Origin: Allodiplogaster sudhausi
Taxonomy: Eukaryota; Nematoda; Chromadorea; Rhabditida; Diplogasteridae
Direction: 5' to 3'
Assembly: GCA_945643635.1 (NCBI GenBank)
Contig: CALZFC010000009.1
Coordinates: 3,138,501 to 3,202,500 of the forward strand
Length of the DNA: 64,000 bases
The position numbers and the translations under genes were made by a program. Of this stretch, positions 49,772 to 61,117 are shown piece after piece (position 1 is the stretch's first letter; every line of letters begins with the position of its first letter). Below the pieces are notes generated by a model. It ran no database searches. It was not told the DNA's origin and saw only the letters and a program-made list of their open reading frames with translations.

Positions 49772-50800
49772 GATTGTCTAAAGGCATTCCATTTCAGCTA
49801 GCCATATCTCTATCATTGATGCTTTCTGATAGGACTCACCGCATAGAATCTTTACTTGTATATTTGAGACATAGGGATGACCAACCAATATGTATATAAT
49901 TATTATTTTTTCAAGTATAATGCAAGGGTATGCGGAATTGTGCCGCCGTTGCCGAGCTACGTATATTGTGAACAAACTATTCTTGATATGCTGATTATTT
50001 TGCTTGTGATCAATCTTTGTTTATGTAAGCTTTAATTGTGGAAGAATTATGGCTATATGCATAGCAAGCAATATTTATCAGTAAACCGTTACTCTTCGAA
50101 TAGCTGTATATACCAGTAAGCGACAGGCATGAGTATTTCGTAGAAGAAGAGAACGACACTCTTCGCTGAACACATACATACATACGACCTTGGGAATATA
50201 TATACGATCGGCAGTAAAACTCTGATATATTCTACTAGGAAATAGTTAAAATAATGTATTCTTTTTCGGTTCTCAAAAAAACATAATGGCGTAACGAGTA
50301 ACAGAAGTGTAAGATTGTAAGCTGTCACCAGTATTAAATATTGAGAAGGCTAAATTAGGCAACAATCCATGAATAGCATCATTCATGCTGTTCACTCTCT
50401 TCAAGTAAAGGAAAATGGAAATCAAAGATGAAATGTTCTCGAATGTGCTCATGAGATATGAATGTCTCTCGCAATATCTTATCTTTTTCTCATTTCTTCC
50501 GGATGAAGAGAGAGTAGTCCTCGTCCGAGTCATCAAAAATGCCTTTCGATCCTGCGAAAAGTCACTCGTAAAAAATAGTTTCATTTTAAGATTCAGCAGT
50601 GAATAAATTGTTGTGTCTTCGGTGTCCAGATACAAGAATGGTTTGGACGTGCCAGGCAACCCATTATGGCTGATTTGGATTCTTATCAGTAGCAAGCGAA
50701 AAGGCGGCTCGTTTCGCCGACAAGCCAGTGGGAAAGAAGTCTTCACGAGAATTATGAAATATCAAACGCTTTTTGAAGGCAGCAGAGAACAGACGGGATG

Positions 50801-50847
<47 letters not shown>

Positions 50848-51044
50848 GAGAGAGTGGAAAATTCGGGTGAGGAGGATCAGACAGCAAGAGTGGGGGTACT
50901 AGCTGAAAACAATGGTAAGTTAGGAGATAAAAGGGAATGGCGAAAGGAAAAACCGAGAAAGGGAAGCAGAGATAAAAAAGGATTAAGAGGGTTTCCCCAA
51001 TAGTCCTTCTTTCTTCAAGAGCAGCGACTACTCTGGGCACTTCT
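49772..51044. other. spacer with GA microsatellite
   Basis: No supported gene. A (GA)n tract lies at about 50805-50853. This is the convergent interval between the plus-strand hypothetical gene and the minus-strand FAM21 gene, so it should hold both 3' UTRs. Confidence 0.5.
50805..50853. repeat. (GA)n microsatellite
   Basis: GAGA repeat of about 48 nt in the convergent spacer. Confidence 0.9.
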
Positions 51045-54000
51045 TTAGCTGATACGAGAAGCGGGAATGCCGCTAAGCAAAAAAAGAAGATAGATAAGAC
51101 CGCAGAGGCTCCATGAGTTCTTCTCAATTCCGAACAACACGGTTGACAAACTTGTTCCACTTGAAGATGCAGGAGGCTTAGAAGTAGAGGTTGTAGAAGA
51201 GGAAGAGGGCTTGAACGGAGACTGTCCTGACGCCTTCGCGGTCTCGGGAGTCCTTATTGGTAGACTCGCATTAAGAGTTTTTGATGCGTTGCGAGGAGAA
51301 GAAAAAGCGTCTTCTGAATCCGTATCGAACAGCGTGTTCCTCTTCTTCTTGGAAGACTCTTTCACATCCTTTCCCGCACTTGGCGACGATGCCGGCAGCT
51401 GTTCTCTCCTTAAAGTGACCATAATCTTACTGTTTTAATCTAATATATTCTTGCTTCTTCCTAGCATTTTATGTCATTTCTGAAAAGTCTTGAGGCTAAC
51501 TCTGGGTGCATCCTATCCTTTTGCGAAACGGTCTCCTTCGCGACATTCTCGAGTTCTTCCAAGATGTCGGCTAGTGGATCATCATCATTTGCTTTTGTCA
51601 TTTGGGAATTCCTCGGGCTCAGTGGTGGATGAGCTGCCGAAGTCCTTGGCACGGGAGATGGTGTCGTGGTAAGACTATCAGTTTTTCCTTTGGGATGCAA
51701 AGTAGAAGGTGGTTGGGTAGAAGCCATCGAGTGAGAAGCTGGCTTCTCAGCTGTGATAGACTGTTTGACATCTGCGGTACTTTTCTCAGCGGCGTTAGCG
51801 TCCGGTGCGGTTCGGCGGCGGCAAGGAGGCCGAGCTCGACCCTCAACGAATTACGTAAGTTCCAAGCATCTAGGTAAACTTTATGCAATGAACGTTTACT
51901 TTGTTGAGCGATGTGAGCAGTCCGCTCTGTTCCTTATACGCCGGCTCAACCATCTGTGCTGGTTGTCTGGCAGGTAGCGGACGAGCAAAGGGAAGTCTTG
52001 GCGCATGCATGTCATCGACCGATCTTGCCTCGGGTGCATCCTGCACGCATTCAACACCACCATGTATGTATGTATATACAAATATATATCTACATACATA
52101 TTCTTTTTTATACTAACCGGGACGGGTCTGTTAAAGAAAACTTCGGATCTTGGCCGGGCAGCGGGACCTCCCTGCAAACGCAGAAAATCTATTATCTTCA
52201 TACCTCATGAATGCCATTAAAATATCCGTATAAGCTTGACAGAAGAGCATACCATCATAGGATTTCGTAGTGCCAGCTTGCTCGCGAGTTCATTTTTAAA
52301 GTTGGGATTTTTCCTGAACATCTCCTCCGTCGGACTGCTGTTGTCTTCGCTGTCGCAATCTGACTGAGCTGAGTTCTTCTCCGGCTTGTTCTAAAAGGAA
52401 ACAATCGTTTGTTACGACAAAGAAACGGTTCCTTTTATCGGAAAGGAGAATGCAAAGAAACATTGGAAAAGAGGGGTGGTTAATAAGGTCCGGAGTGTTA
52501 ATACAAAGGCTCACTCAACTGAGACAAAATAAAATACCTCTTCGTCACCGCCTTGACGGGCCGAGGTGTCTTTCTCCTCTGGCAAGCCAACCGCCGAGGG
52601 TTGGCAAGAACTTGACTCCTCTTTTTCCGCTGGTACAACCAACTCTTTCTCTTTCTTGCGTTCCTCTTCTTTCTTCTGAAAAGAGCATCCAAGTTGCTCT
52701 TAGCAACAGAGTCGAAACAATCAAACTGTTGAAAAAGCACAACGCGAACCTCGTTAACCGGATTGGGAGTCGGAAGAGGCTGACTTGGTTTCGCGACTAC
52801 AACTCCGTTTGAATTGGCAGTCGAGGAGGGTGGCAGACGGGCAGCGGTCGTAGTGGCAGTCACTGCAGCCGCTCGCTGCAATTGATCGGTGCTGCTCTTT
52901 TGAAGGAATCAAATGAATCATGCAAATAAGCATCGCAACCACAAACGTCGAATTGTCTTGTCATCGACTCTAAATAATGCATCAGGCAGGCCAGACAGAT
53001 GTCAGTTCTCGTAAGCGCTGGGGTAATACATGAATGGCTGGTGAGCATGAACCAATACGTATGCTGCCAGCGGCATGGTAGGTGCCCAGCTGTCTGTGAC
53101 ACCCGAAACTGGCGCTCAAAATGTCTTTCGACACCTCAACAAAGGGAAACGACAGCCGAGGCCACGCGGCGGCTGCCATAGCGAAAAAGAGAAGCGGATT
53201 TCCAGCGCCAGAAGGTAAAGGGAAAGCTCCGCAAACAAGAGAGCGCCTACGTAAAGTGGGAGTAAGTGTATGCGCGAGAATAAGAGTCGGTGAAAGAACT
53301 GTTCTATCACAGAGAGGGCACAGAAGAGTAGGAAACAGAGGGTGTGAGAAAAAAAGAGGGAAAATACAGAAAGTGGCAATAAGGAGAGAGGAAGGAGAGA
53401 AAGGTAAGAGTGGAAAACATGAACATGTATCTTATGCGTGGGGGGGGGGGGTCCAAACAGTAGGTGATGACTCTGATCGATGGAACTGACTACACATGAC
53501 ACCATTCAACAGACTCTCAACACTTGAATGGCATAGGAAATAAGCACTTTGGCGAACAATTTGCAGACGGACTCAAAAAGGGAGCAGGGAAAGAAGAAAT
53601 GAAAAGTGTGCCTGATTCATCTGTTTCGAATGTACAAGCAAGAACAGCAACGACTGGAAGTGGTTTGCCACTCGGAAGACTTCGAGGCATCTATTACACA
53701 TTGGCTAGGAAGGGAGCGAGCCGCTAGAGAAAAGAACGTGATCACTCCCCTTTCTTTCCTTCTCTAATCGACCACACTTCCTTACACTGCGTTTCACTAA
53801 ATAATGTATGAAAATGGAATGGATCGTAATGAAAATTAAATATTGCTTGAAGAAAAGAAAAGAGCGTGCATTGTGGGAGAGTGTGCATAGTTGCAAAATC
53901 TATGAGATGAAATGTAAACTAGGCTGCATAACTAACGTGACTTGTATGAATCAATGTATGTATATATGTTGTGCCAATCTATTTGAATGAACTAATGCAA

Positions 54001-56640
54001 GCTGTTTCTAATTTGTGTGACTATTACATAGTTTGCCTTAGAGAGGTAATTAAACTTCGTGTAATCCTGCAAAAAAAAACTAAACGTCACGAAAGGATGA
54101 CCGTGCAATTCGATAGTATTCAAAGGTTTTGAAAATGTTTGTCTTTATGTTGAATCATATACCATAAATATTACCTTGGGGTTTGGCTTGAAGAGGTCGT
54201 CAAGATCAGAGTCGGAGTCGAAGAGACTCTTCTGGAGTGGAGGCTTCTTTGCCGTCGTGCTTGCCGATTTCGACGCAGTGGGCACTTGGACAGGCTTTGC
54301 TTCAGCGGCAGCTTTCAAGGATGATTCGATCTTAAATGAATGTACAGTAATACAGATTAGCTTTTGCTTGTGACCAACCTCTGAAGTGGTGCTTGACTTG
54401 GGTTGAGGCGCAGTCTGTTTTGCTGGAGCAGGTGTTGCTTTTGTTCCATTCTAAAAGGATATTGTTGCAAGCTGTAAAATAAATAATACAACAGTACCTC
54501 TTTCTTCAACGTTGACAGTTTTCTCGTTGCAGCCGGCTTGAACAGATCGGAGTCAGAGTCGGAGGAGTCATCGAATATCGATTTCCCCGGTGCCTGAAGC
54601 GAAACGATTTATTTTAACTCCACCATCTATTTGTTACCTTTTTCTGATTGGCCGACAACTTCGAAGGAATGGGAAGCTCGGATGAGTTTGCAACCCTTTG
54701 AGGAGCCGCGCTTTGATCCACTTTCTGTAGTTGGGCAATCCCAGTATCTTTGGAAGGCGGAAGAGAAGGCTGAGGAGCTGTTGCGGTGTGCGTCTTTTCT
54801 TGGTGTGTCTTTTCCGGCTTTGTAGGTTGTGGCAGATTAGTCTGCTCTTTTCCTTCGTGTCGTGCAGCAATAGCTGCCGCGATTTGGGCTGCGAGCGCAG
54901 AATGCGGCCGCACTCCTCCAATCGGCGCCTTCTCGTGCACAGGCATCGAAGTGTCAGTTTCGGCCAGAACCTTCTACAATAAGCAACTAATGGTTCAGTT
55001 TGAGGTGAACTCTTGTGATTGAAGTGTGCTGAGCGATAAATAAAACATTTTCTATTGAAGTGTGTAGAGCGATAAATGAAACATTTTCTAAGTCAACTTG
55101 ACTAGCCTCTTCTGTTACAGCTGCAACTGATGTTGTTCCCTTGTTTTCCGACCCCGAGGAGGCGAAAGACCGAGCTGACTTCGAATCTTCTTCACCACGC
55201 TGTTTCCGCTCTTCAGTCGCAGACCGAGAACTTCGAAACTAAACAGGAATATATCATACACCGAACAGGAAATAATGAAAAGTAATATGATGTACTTACA
55301 CTCTTTGCAAACATGTCATCGTCCTCAGAATCGTAGTCGAAAATTGACTTCTTTGTCGAAGCAACACCTCGCGATCCTCCCTTCTGCGCCGGTACATCAT
55401 CAATGGGCCTGAGAATTTAGTAACGTCTTGTGAAAGTACTTCGACGAATACAAGGAACATAGCATAAAAAATAGGTACTTCTTAAAGTTATTTGCTGTGG
55501 CGGACGTCCCTGTCGCGTCAGAAGTTGATTTCGATAAGCCATTCGACGCAGCAACGACAGTGGATGGTGAAGGCGTTGTACTGGGCAAGAGTGCATTACC
55601 AGTTGGAGATACTGCCGTGGACAATTTGGGAGGGAGAGGTGGTGGAGGAGGAGGGGGTGCAGGCGTTGCAGGAACTGGATGAGATGACGACGGCTCAGTG
55701 AGTGGTGAAGCTCTTGTGGAGATTGATGCACTTTCTTTTGTGCTCTCTTCTTTGGCACGAGCTTCCAGGAATGCAGACGAACCAATAATTGGCGGCAACT
55801 GACGGATGTATTTGCTCTGGAATGAAGATATCGGAGAATTCATTTCAGTTTTTCAGTAGTACTCAATAACCCATCAAAGGATTATTGAACAATGGCCGAT
55901 CACTGACAACTGGTTGATATTGGATAAATGGATCATCTGGAGCATATCCATCGAGCGGCTTGAAGCGAGCATCAACGGCATTCAAGCCTTCTCTGATTGC
56001 TGCCTTCACCTCACGAAGCGCAGACGCTTGGCGATCAGAAACAGACGTCTCAAAATGAACGTCGATAACATAATCAGAATTTAAATTAAATATTACTTGT
56101 TTTTGAAATTGTATTTGTAATACTAACTGAAACGCGATTTACGGGTGACTGCTTCCTTATTGGCTTGAAGTCGTCCTCCAACACTCTCTTAAGTTCAAGT
56201 TATTTAAGAAGAGCAAACGTCAATTAATCAATGCCTTTTATATAGCAACTAAACGACAGATTCATTGATATATGTTTATGCTCCAAAATCTCTGACACAA
56301 TGATGAACCTGTTCAATAAATTGCCTGGAGGAGAAGAGGCCGATGGAGGCATTGACTGCATTGACAGATTCATCAATTCTGTCGACCCTTTTCTTTGCTT
56401 GCCCTAGCTCCTCCGTTAGCCTCTCCGTTCTTCTCGCCACACTCGTTACCAACGATTCCAGAGCGGTCACCAGCTAAACTATTAGATTTGCTCACGCACT
56501 CATTGAGAAGGCATCTGAGAGCCATTGAATTGTAATGTAGATGATAAGTCAATGAAATGGCAAAAAGAAATGAATACCTGACTGTCGTCGCCAAGAGTCC
56601 ATGCTGGACCTTTCCTTCGAAACCGTTCCCAATCAGTCAT
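51045..56640 (-). CDS. washc2: FAM21/WASHC2, WASH-complex subunit
   Basis: Tail subunit linking the WASH actin-nucleating complex to retromer (VPS35) on endosomes. I assembled 18 exons in phase, about 1005 aa: 56640-56578, 56473-56309, 56187-56128, 56048-55911, 55816-55479, 55408-55300, 55238-55098, 54973-54638, 54593-54498, 54450-54379, 54330-54175, 52896-52750, 52675-52538, 52390-52253, 52171-52118, 52040-51900, 51841-51501 and 51429-51045. The N-terminal head (residues about 1-130) starts MTDWERF and has SIGLFSSRQFIEQRVLEDDF and YIRQLPPIIGS, matching FAM21 (QFIENRVYDEE, YIDRPLPYLIGS). The long disordered tail carries LFa-type acidic repeats: IFDYDSEDDDMFA, IFDDSSDSDSDLFK, LFDSDSDLDDLFK and LFDTDSEDAF. 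Human FAM21 has about 21, so this tail is short. A run of seven prolines follows the head. The last 25 residues are unexpectedly hydrophobic (LCGLIYLLFLLSGIP), so the true 3' end may use another exon. Confidence 0.86.
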
Positions 56641-57160
56641 GTTGCTGAGCTGGATGCATCCTGGAAAATGCATATAAAATAGAAATTTCCGAATGTTGCT
56701 GGCTAATTATTAATGTTGTCAGAGATTGTTGTAACGAAAAATATTTTCGCGAAATGTTTTTGTCTGTCATGTAAAGACGTGCAGCTTGACTTGTAATACG
56801 TATGCACTTACTATCTACCATGTATATTGCGTAAGTGAAGAAAAAATAATATGCATCAGTAAATATTTGCAGTTGTTTACTTAAGAGAAAAAAAAAAGAA
56901 AAGCCATACATATACGAGGGATCCCAATCTGATTAATTGTATGTACATAAAAACAGTTTAATTATAGTGCGTTTCCCCTGTGACATTTGCAGCACTCGAA
57001 ACTATTTAGCGGTACTGGCAACACCAAAAAACAGGCAGTAAGCGCAGCACTCATTTGTGAGGTCATTGCCCTTATTGGATTTATTTGCATTATTTCAAAT
57101 TTATTTTTATTCTAACATTAAGGAATCAAATGCCACTTATGTGATGTAAAAGTGACTGGA
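56641..57160. promoter_or_regulatory. shared divergent promoter region
   Basis: 520-bp spacer between the start codons of FAM21 (minus) and the Vps3-like gene (plus). No further gene is seen. It should hold the promoters and 5' UTRs of both. No specific element was recognised. Confidence 0.5.
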
Positions 57161-60100
57161 ATGGCGGCTGATATCTTCCGGTTGGACGAGGTGGCGAATC
57201 TCGAGCACATATTCGCTGATTCTGCTGAGGTTTTAACTATTTTTAAATGTTTCATTTACTTTGTTCGTTAGTTTACCATTTGATTCTGTATCTTTTTGTA
57301 GATTTCTGATGTAACGGCAGTATCCCACCAGCTGTATCTGGGCACTACCCTCGGTTTCATTCATCGTGCTCCCATCAAGAACGATCGACTCGTCTGGGAG
57401 CAGCGGAAGAAGATTGCAGAGGTTGAATAAATTCCTTTTCTGATGTCACTTTTGTTGTTCGTATTTACGTAAAAGTGTGTTGTTTAGGGTGCCGTCAGAT
57501 GCGTGTTCTACAATGATGTTTGCGGGATACTCGCATGTGTTGCTAATGACACGCTATTCCTACTGGATGGCGACACTCTTGAAGTAAGTCGCTTTTCAAG
57601 TGATTTAAGAGTGACTTTTTAGGTTGTTTTTTTAAAGGATTTGCACAAACGGAAGAATATCCGCCTTCTTGATCTCAATGTACGACAAGCAGTTGCCCAC
57701 TATCCAAGGATGCAGTACGCAATTACGACCACTAAGAATCAGGTCACACATTTTTTTTTCTGATAAACCACAAGGTCATTTACGTAGTCTGGGATTCAAT
57801 TTATATGTTATGTTTGTATTATTAGGTTTTGTTGTGCCACTTTGTTGACGGAAAAGAGCAAGAACTCGCGAGATTTGGAGCGGATGGTCTAATTCGCGCC
57901 ATGTCACTCAATGGGTCTGTTTTCCTGGAAAGATTCAATTTGCCACGAATGTTCCGTGTCTCAGAAGTTCTCTGCTTTTCGTGACTCCGACAGGCTGCTT
58001 CTGCCACGAGTGGACATCGAAGGCAAGGCCCGTGCCTCTCTTCGCTGCTGCTTCAGCCGATTCACCCATCACTTGCGCCCTTGATCAGCAGGTTTAAAAC
58101 CAAAATAAATCGCCCAATGGTCAATTCTTTATCAGCGAATACAATATAGACGATTTAAAAAAATGCCAGGTGGTTTTCCCGTTTATTGATATTACTTTCC
58201 CAGGCGACTTTTCTACTGTCCACTATGCGTGGAATGGCTGTTTTTGTTAATTCACAAGGACAAGCAACGAGGCCTCCGCTCGTCAATTTGGTATGATGTT
58301 TTCTATGCTAATTCATCATGCGGGGATGGTCAATGATGCTGTTGTTTTCTAGAGTGGAGTCACCGTTTCAATTCGCTGCCATGATGAATACATCTGCGTT
58401 CTAACGAATAAGCTGCTCTCCGTTTTCGAGTTGGTATAGATCTTTAAAATTTTATGGTTGCTGTATAGATCTGAGTTGTTAATTTGAGCGTGGCTGACGG
58501 TAGCCTCCGTCAGGAGTTGCCTGTGCCTCTCGGAGTGTCTGGCTTGTCCGTCCGTGAGAGAACAGCATTTCTCTTCACTCCTTCCAGCCTTCACAAAGTC
58601 ATTGAGAGTGATTGGATACAGAAGGTCGGTTGGTGTATGATATTGGCTAGTTTGTGGACTGCTATGATCATTGCATTGTCTAGTCGACTGCTTTACTCGA
58701 GTCTGGCGACTACGACCGCGCACTCGACGTTGCTGAGAAGGAGGCAGCCACTCGAGATCTCGGTGGCGCAGAATACGAGGTTTTGGCGGAACTCTGGGTC
58801 TTTTCCTTATCGTGCTGTAAAGAAAATTACTTTTCAGCACGTCATGGCTGTTCGTGTTGAATGCGGTCTAGCTCTGGCTCATTCTGGCCAATTCGAAGTG
58901 GCATCCAGCGCTCTCATTGCTGGCCATGCTCTTCCGTCCAAGGCTAGTTCAATCTTTGGTATAAGTTGAAGCCTTATTGTTGCAACATCATTTATTTTAA
59001 TCTTGGAGTAAATCAATAAATAATTCATTATTGTGGGGTCCTGCCTGTCTGCTACTATCTTATGTATCACCCACTTGTTTCTTAAGGTGTGGGACCACTT
59101 CAAAGATCGCGTATTGGAAGCTGGCGAGGATAAGATCGGCCTGATTACATTCTTGATTGACTTCTTCACCCACTGCTACCAGGAAACAGTTGGGGAAGAT
59201 GAACGAAAGGTTCACTTATAATATCTCTCTGTGGTATTCCTTTAGCATATCTTGATTGTTCATTTGAGGTTTCTGGAACCAACATTTTGATGCTTCGTTC
59301 TCATCTGGAGAACTTTCTGAGTGCCGATGACTTCTCATGCTACACTTTTGATAGCGAACAACTACTCGGTTTCTTGGCGGATAAGAAGGTTTGTCTGTAA
59401 AACGAGAGGCAAGGGGAATTAGTACGCTTTTTGTTATGGAGGACGAGTTGTTTTAAACAAAAAAAAACTACAATAAATATATCGCGTTTGGGTGGCAATT
59501 TTGATTTAATGTTCATTAGCGAGTGTTTTAGATGGCGATGTCAATGTTCGAGCTTCGTTGCTTTCTCGCCTCGTCTCATGCAAATCCTTCAGAGAAAACA
59601 AAGCTGCTCTTGGAAGCTTTTGAGCTTTTCCGTCACGAAGTTGAAGTGTCATCTGAGGAAGACCAGCCGATTCTGATGCAACATCTTTTCTACGCGGTTG
59701 GCAAGTAAGCTGTTCATGGTCACTAAATCTTTCCTGTCGTATGGCTCTCTTTCAGAATAAATAGTAAGGATATCATTGCTGATCAACTTCCTTGGCTGTA
59801 CTCCGCCGATTCCGCGCAAGTTGTCAATGTATGCTAATTTGGATGGGAACGGTATATATATATCCGAAAATTCTACAGATCCTTTGCTCGAGCCAGTACA
59901 TCTTCGATTCAAAGTTGCTGAGGAAGACAATAAAATCTGCTGCTCTGCTCACGGAGGTTGGCGATTAACTGTGAGCTTCCCTATTCAAACGTCGCTTGTT
60001 AAGGTAGTTGATTCTTATCTCACAAGGCCAGAGCTGTCAGCGAACAAAGAAGACCTGATAAGTCTACAAGTTTCTCTGTTATCAGGTTTTCATACGGATT

Positions 60101-61117
60101 GTTATTCATAATCTCATTTGCTCATATATCACCTATTCTAGAAGATGAGGAAAATCCACGGTGCTTTGACAAACTGGCTCATCTCGTGATGGATGAAGAT
60201 GTCGCTGCGAAGGTTCTTCTCAGCCTCCCCTCTCCAAGAGAGCCTCTTCGAACACTCGCTATGCACAGGGTTTATTTTCGAAGTTTTTATAATTATGAAT
60301 ACATTGTAATTGATTATAGAAGAACCCATCTCGATGTCTTTCTCTGCTGCACTCCTTGCAAAGTGAGCGTTCCCGTTCTCTCGCCACTCTCCTCCTCCAG
60401 CGCCATTCCTCTCAGCACACTCTTGTTGTCGAATATCTCCAAACCCTCCTGCAGCACATGTCAGTGTCCTAGCTTGTTCTGTTTTTCGCAGGATGATACA
60501 AGTGCTCTTGTAGATAAACAAGACTGACAATTTCCATTCTTAAACTCTAGGACATCTTCTGGCCATGGTGTTCCTGAGGCTGTTCGGCATCACTTGGCGG
60601 ATGTCATTTCACTCCTTCCACCCGACTACGACTTCCATAAACTCCTCAGTCAACTGCCAGCCGAAATCCCGCTTGTATGTCATGTGTTTCTCTTGTGCTC
60701 AAGAAATTGAACATCTAGCTACAGCAGGTTACGATGGTTACTGTAGTGTAATATTATTTCAGAACGAATTCCTACAACTGCTTTCCCCCTTCCTGTACAA
60801 GCTGCGTCTTCAATCGGAGATGTCCGCGGTAGGGAGAGCGTGTGCAGAGGCAGCGGAGCACTGCTCAGCACGGTGCTTGAAGGGAACCATGAACAGTCGA
60901 CCTCCCTTCATGGTTTCTTCTTTGCTACTCTTTATCTTCTCGGCTTCTTGACCCGTACTGCTTGTAGCTGGATGATGGCCGTTGCTGTGCCGTCTGTGGC
61001 TCTGCCCTCGCTCCCCCCGCCCGGCTCGTCTCTCTCCCTTCTGGCTTCGTCGTCCATGATTCGTGCCATCCACACAAGAATCTTTGTCCGGTCACAAATG
61101 CTCTTTTCAGTCCATAG
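57161..61117 (+). CDS. Vps3/TGFBRAP1-like CORVET subunit (VPS39 family)
   Basis: CORVET tethers early endosomes via Rab5. The N-terminal CNH beta-propeller is encoded by 57161-57229, 57302-57421, 57488-57583, 57638-57742, 57826-57914, 57965-58091, 58204-58290 and 58353-58433, all in phase. Helical repeats follow from 58514-58624 and 58684-58779 (ALLESGDYDRALDVAEKEA) and later exons (about 59088-59211 with LITFLIDFFTHCYQE, 59281-59388, 59532-59708, 60150-60270 and others). The final exon 60968-61117 encodes a C-terminal zinc-binding module, RCCAVCGSALAPP and VVHDSCH, ending NALFSP. This C-x2-C...H-x2-C end is the Vps39/TGFBRAP1 domain 2 pattern (human CQICQ...VHTHC). IDFFTHCYQE resembles VDFLTYCLDEE of TGFBRAP1, favouring Vps3 over Vps39, but the choice is not secure. 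Several middle exon borders are approximate. Confidence 0.8.

Noticed and set aside
54614..55022. Plus-strand frames over the FAM21 region
   Set aside because: Antisense shadows of FAM21 exons 8-9.
58440..58513. TTTGAG acceptor at 58495 for the Vps3-like gene
   Set aside because: It would put the frame into a stop codon; the CGTCAG acceptor ending at 58513 keeps phase, so this intron is canonical.
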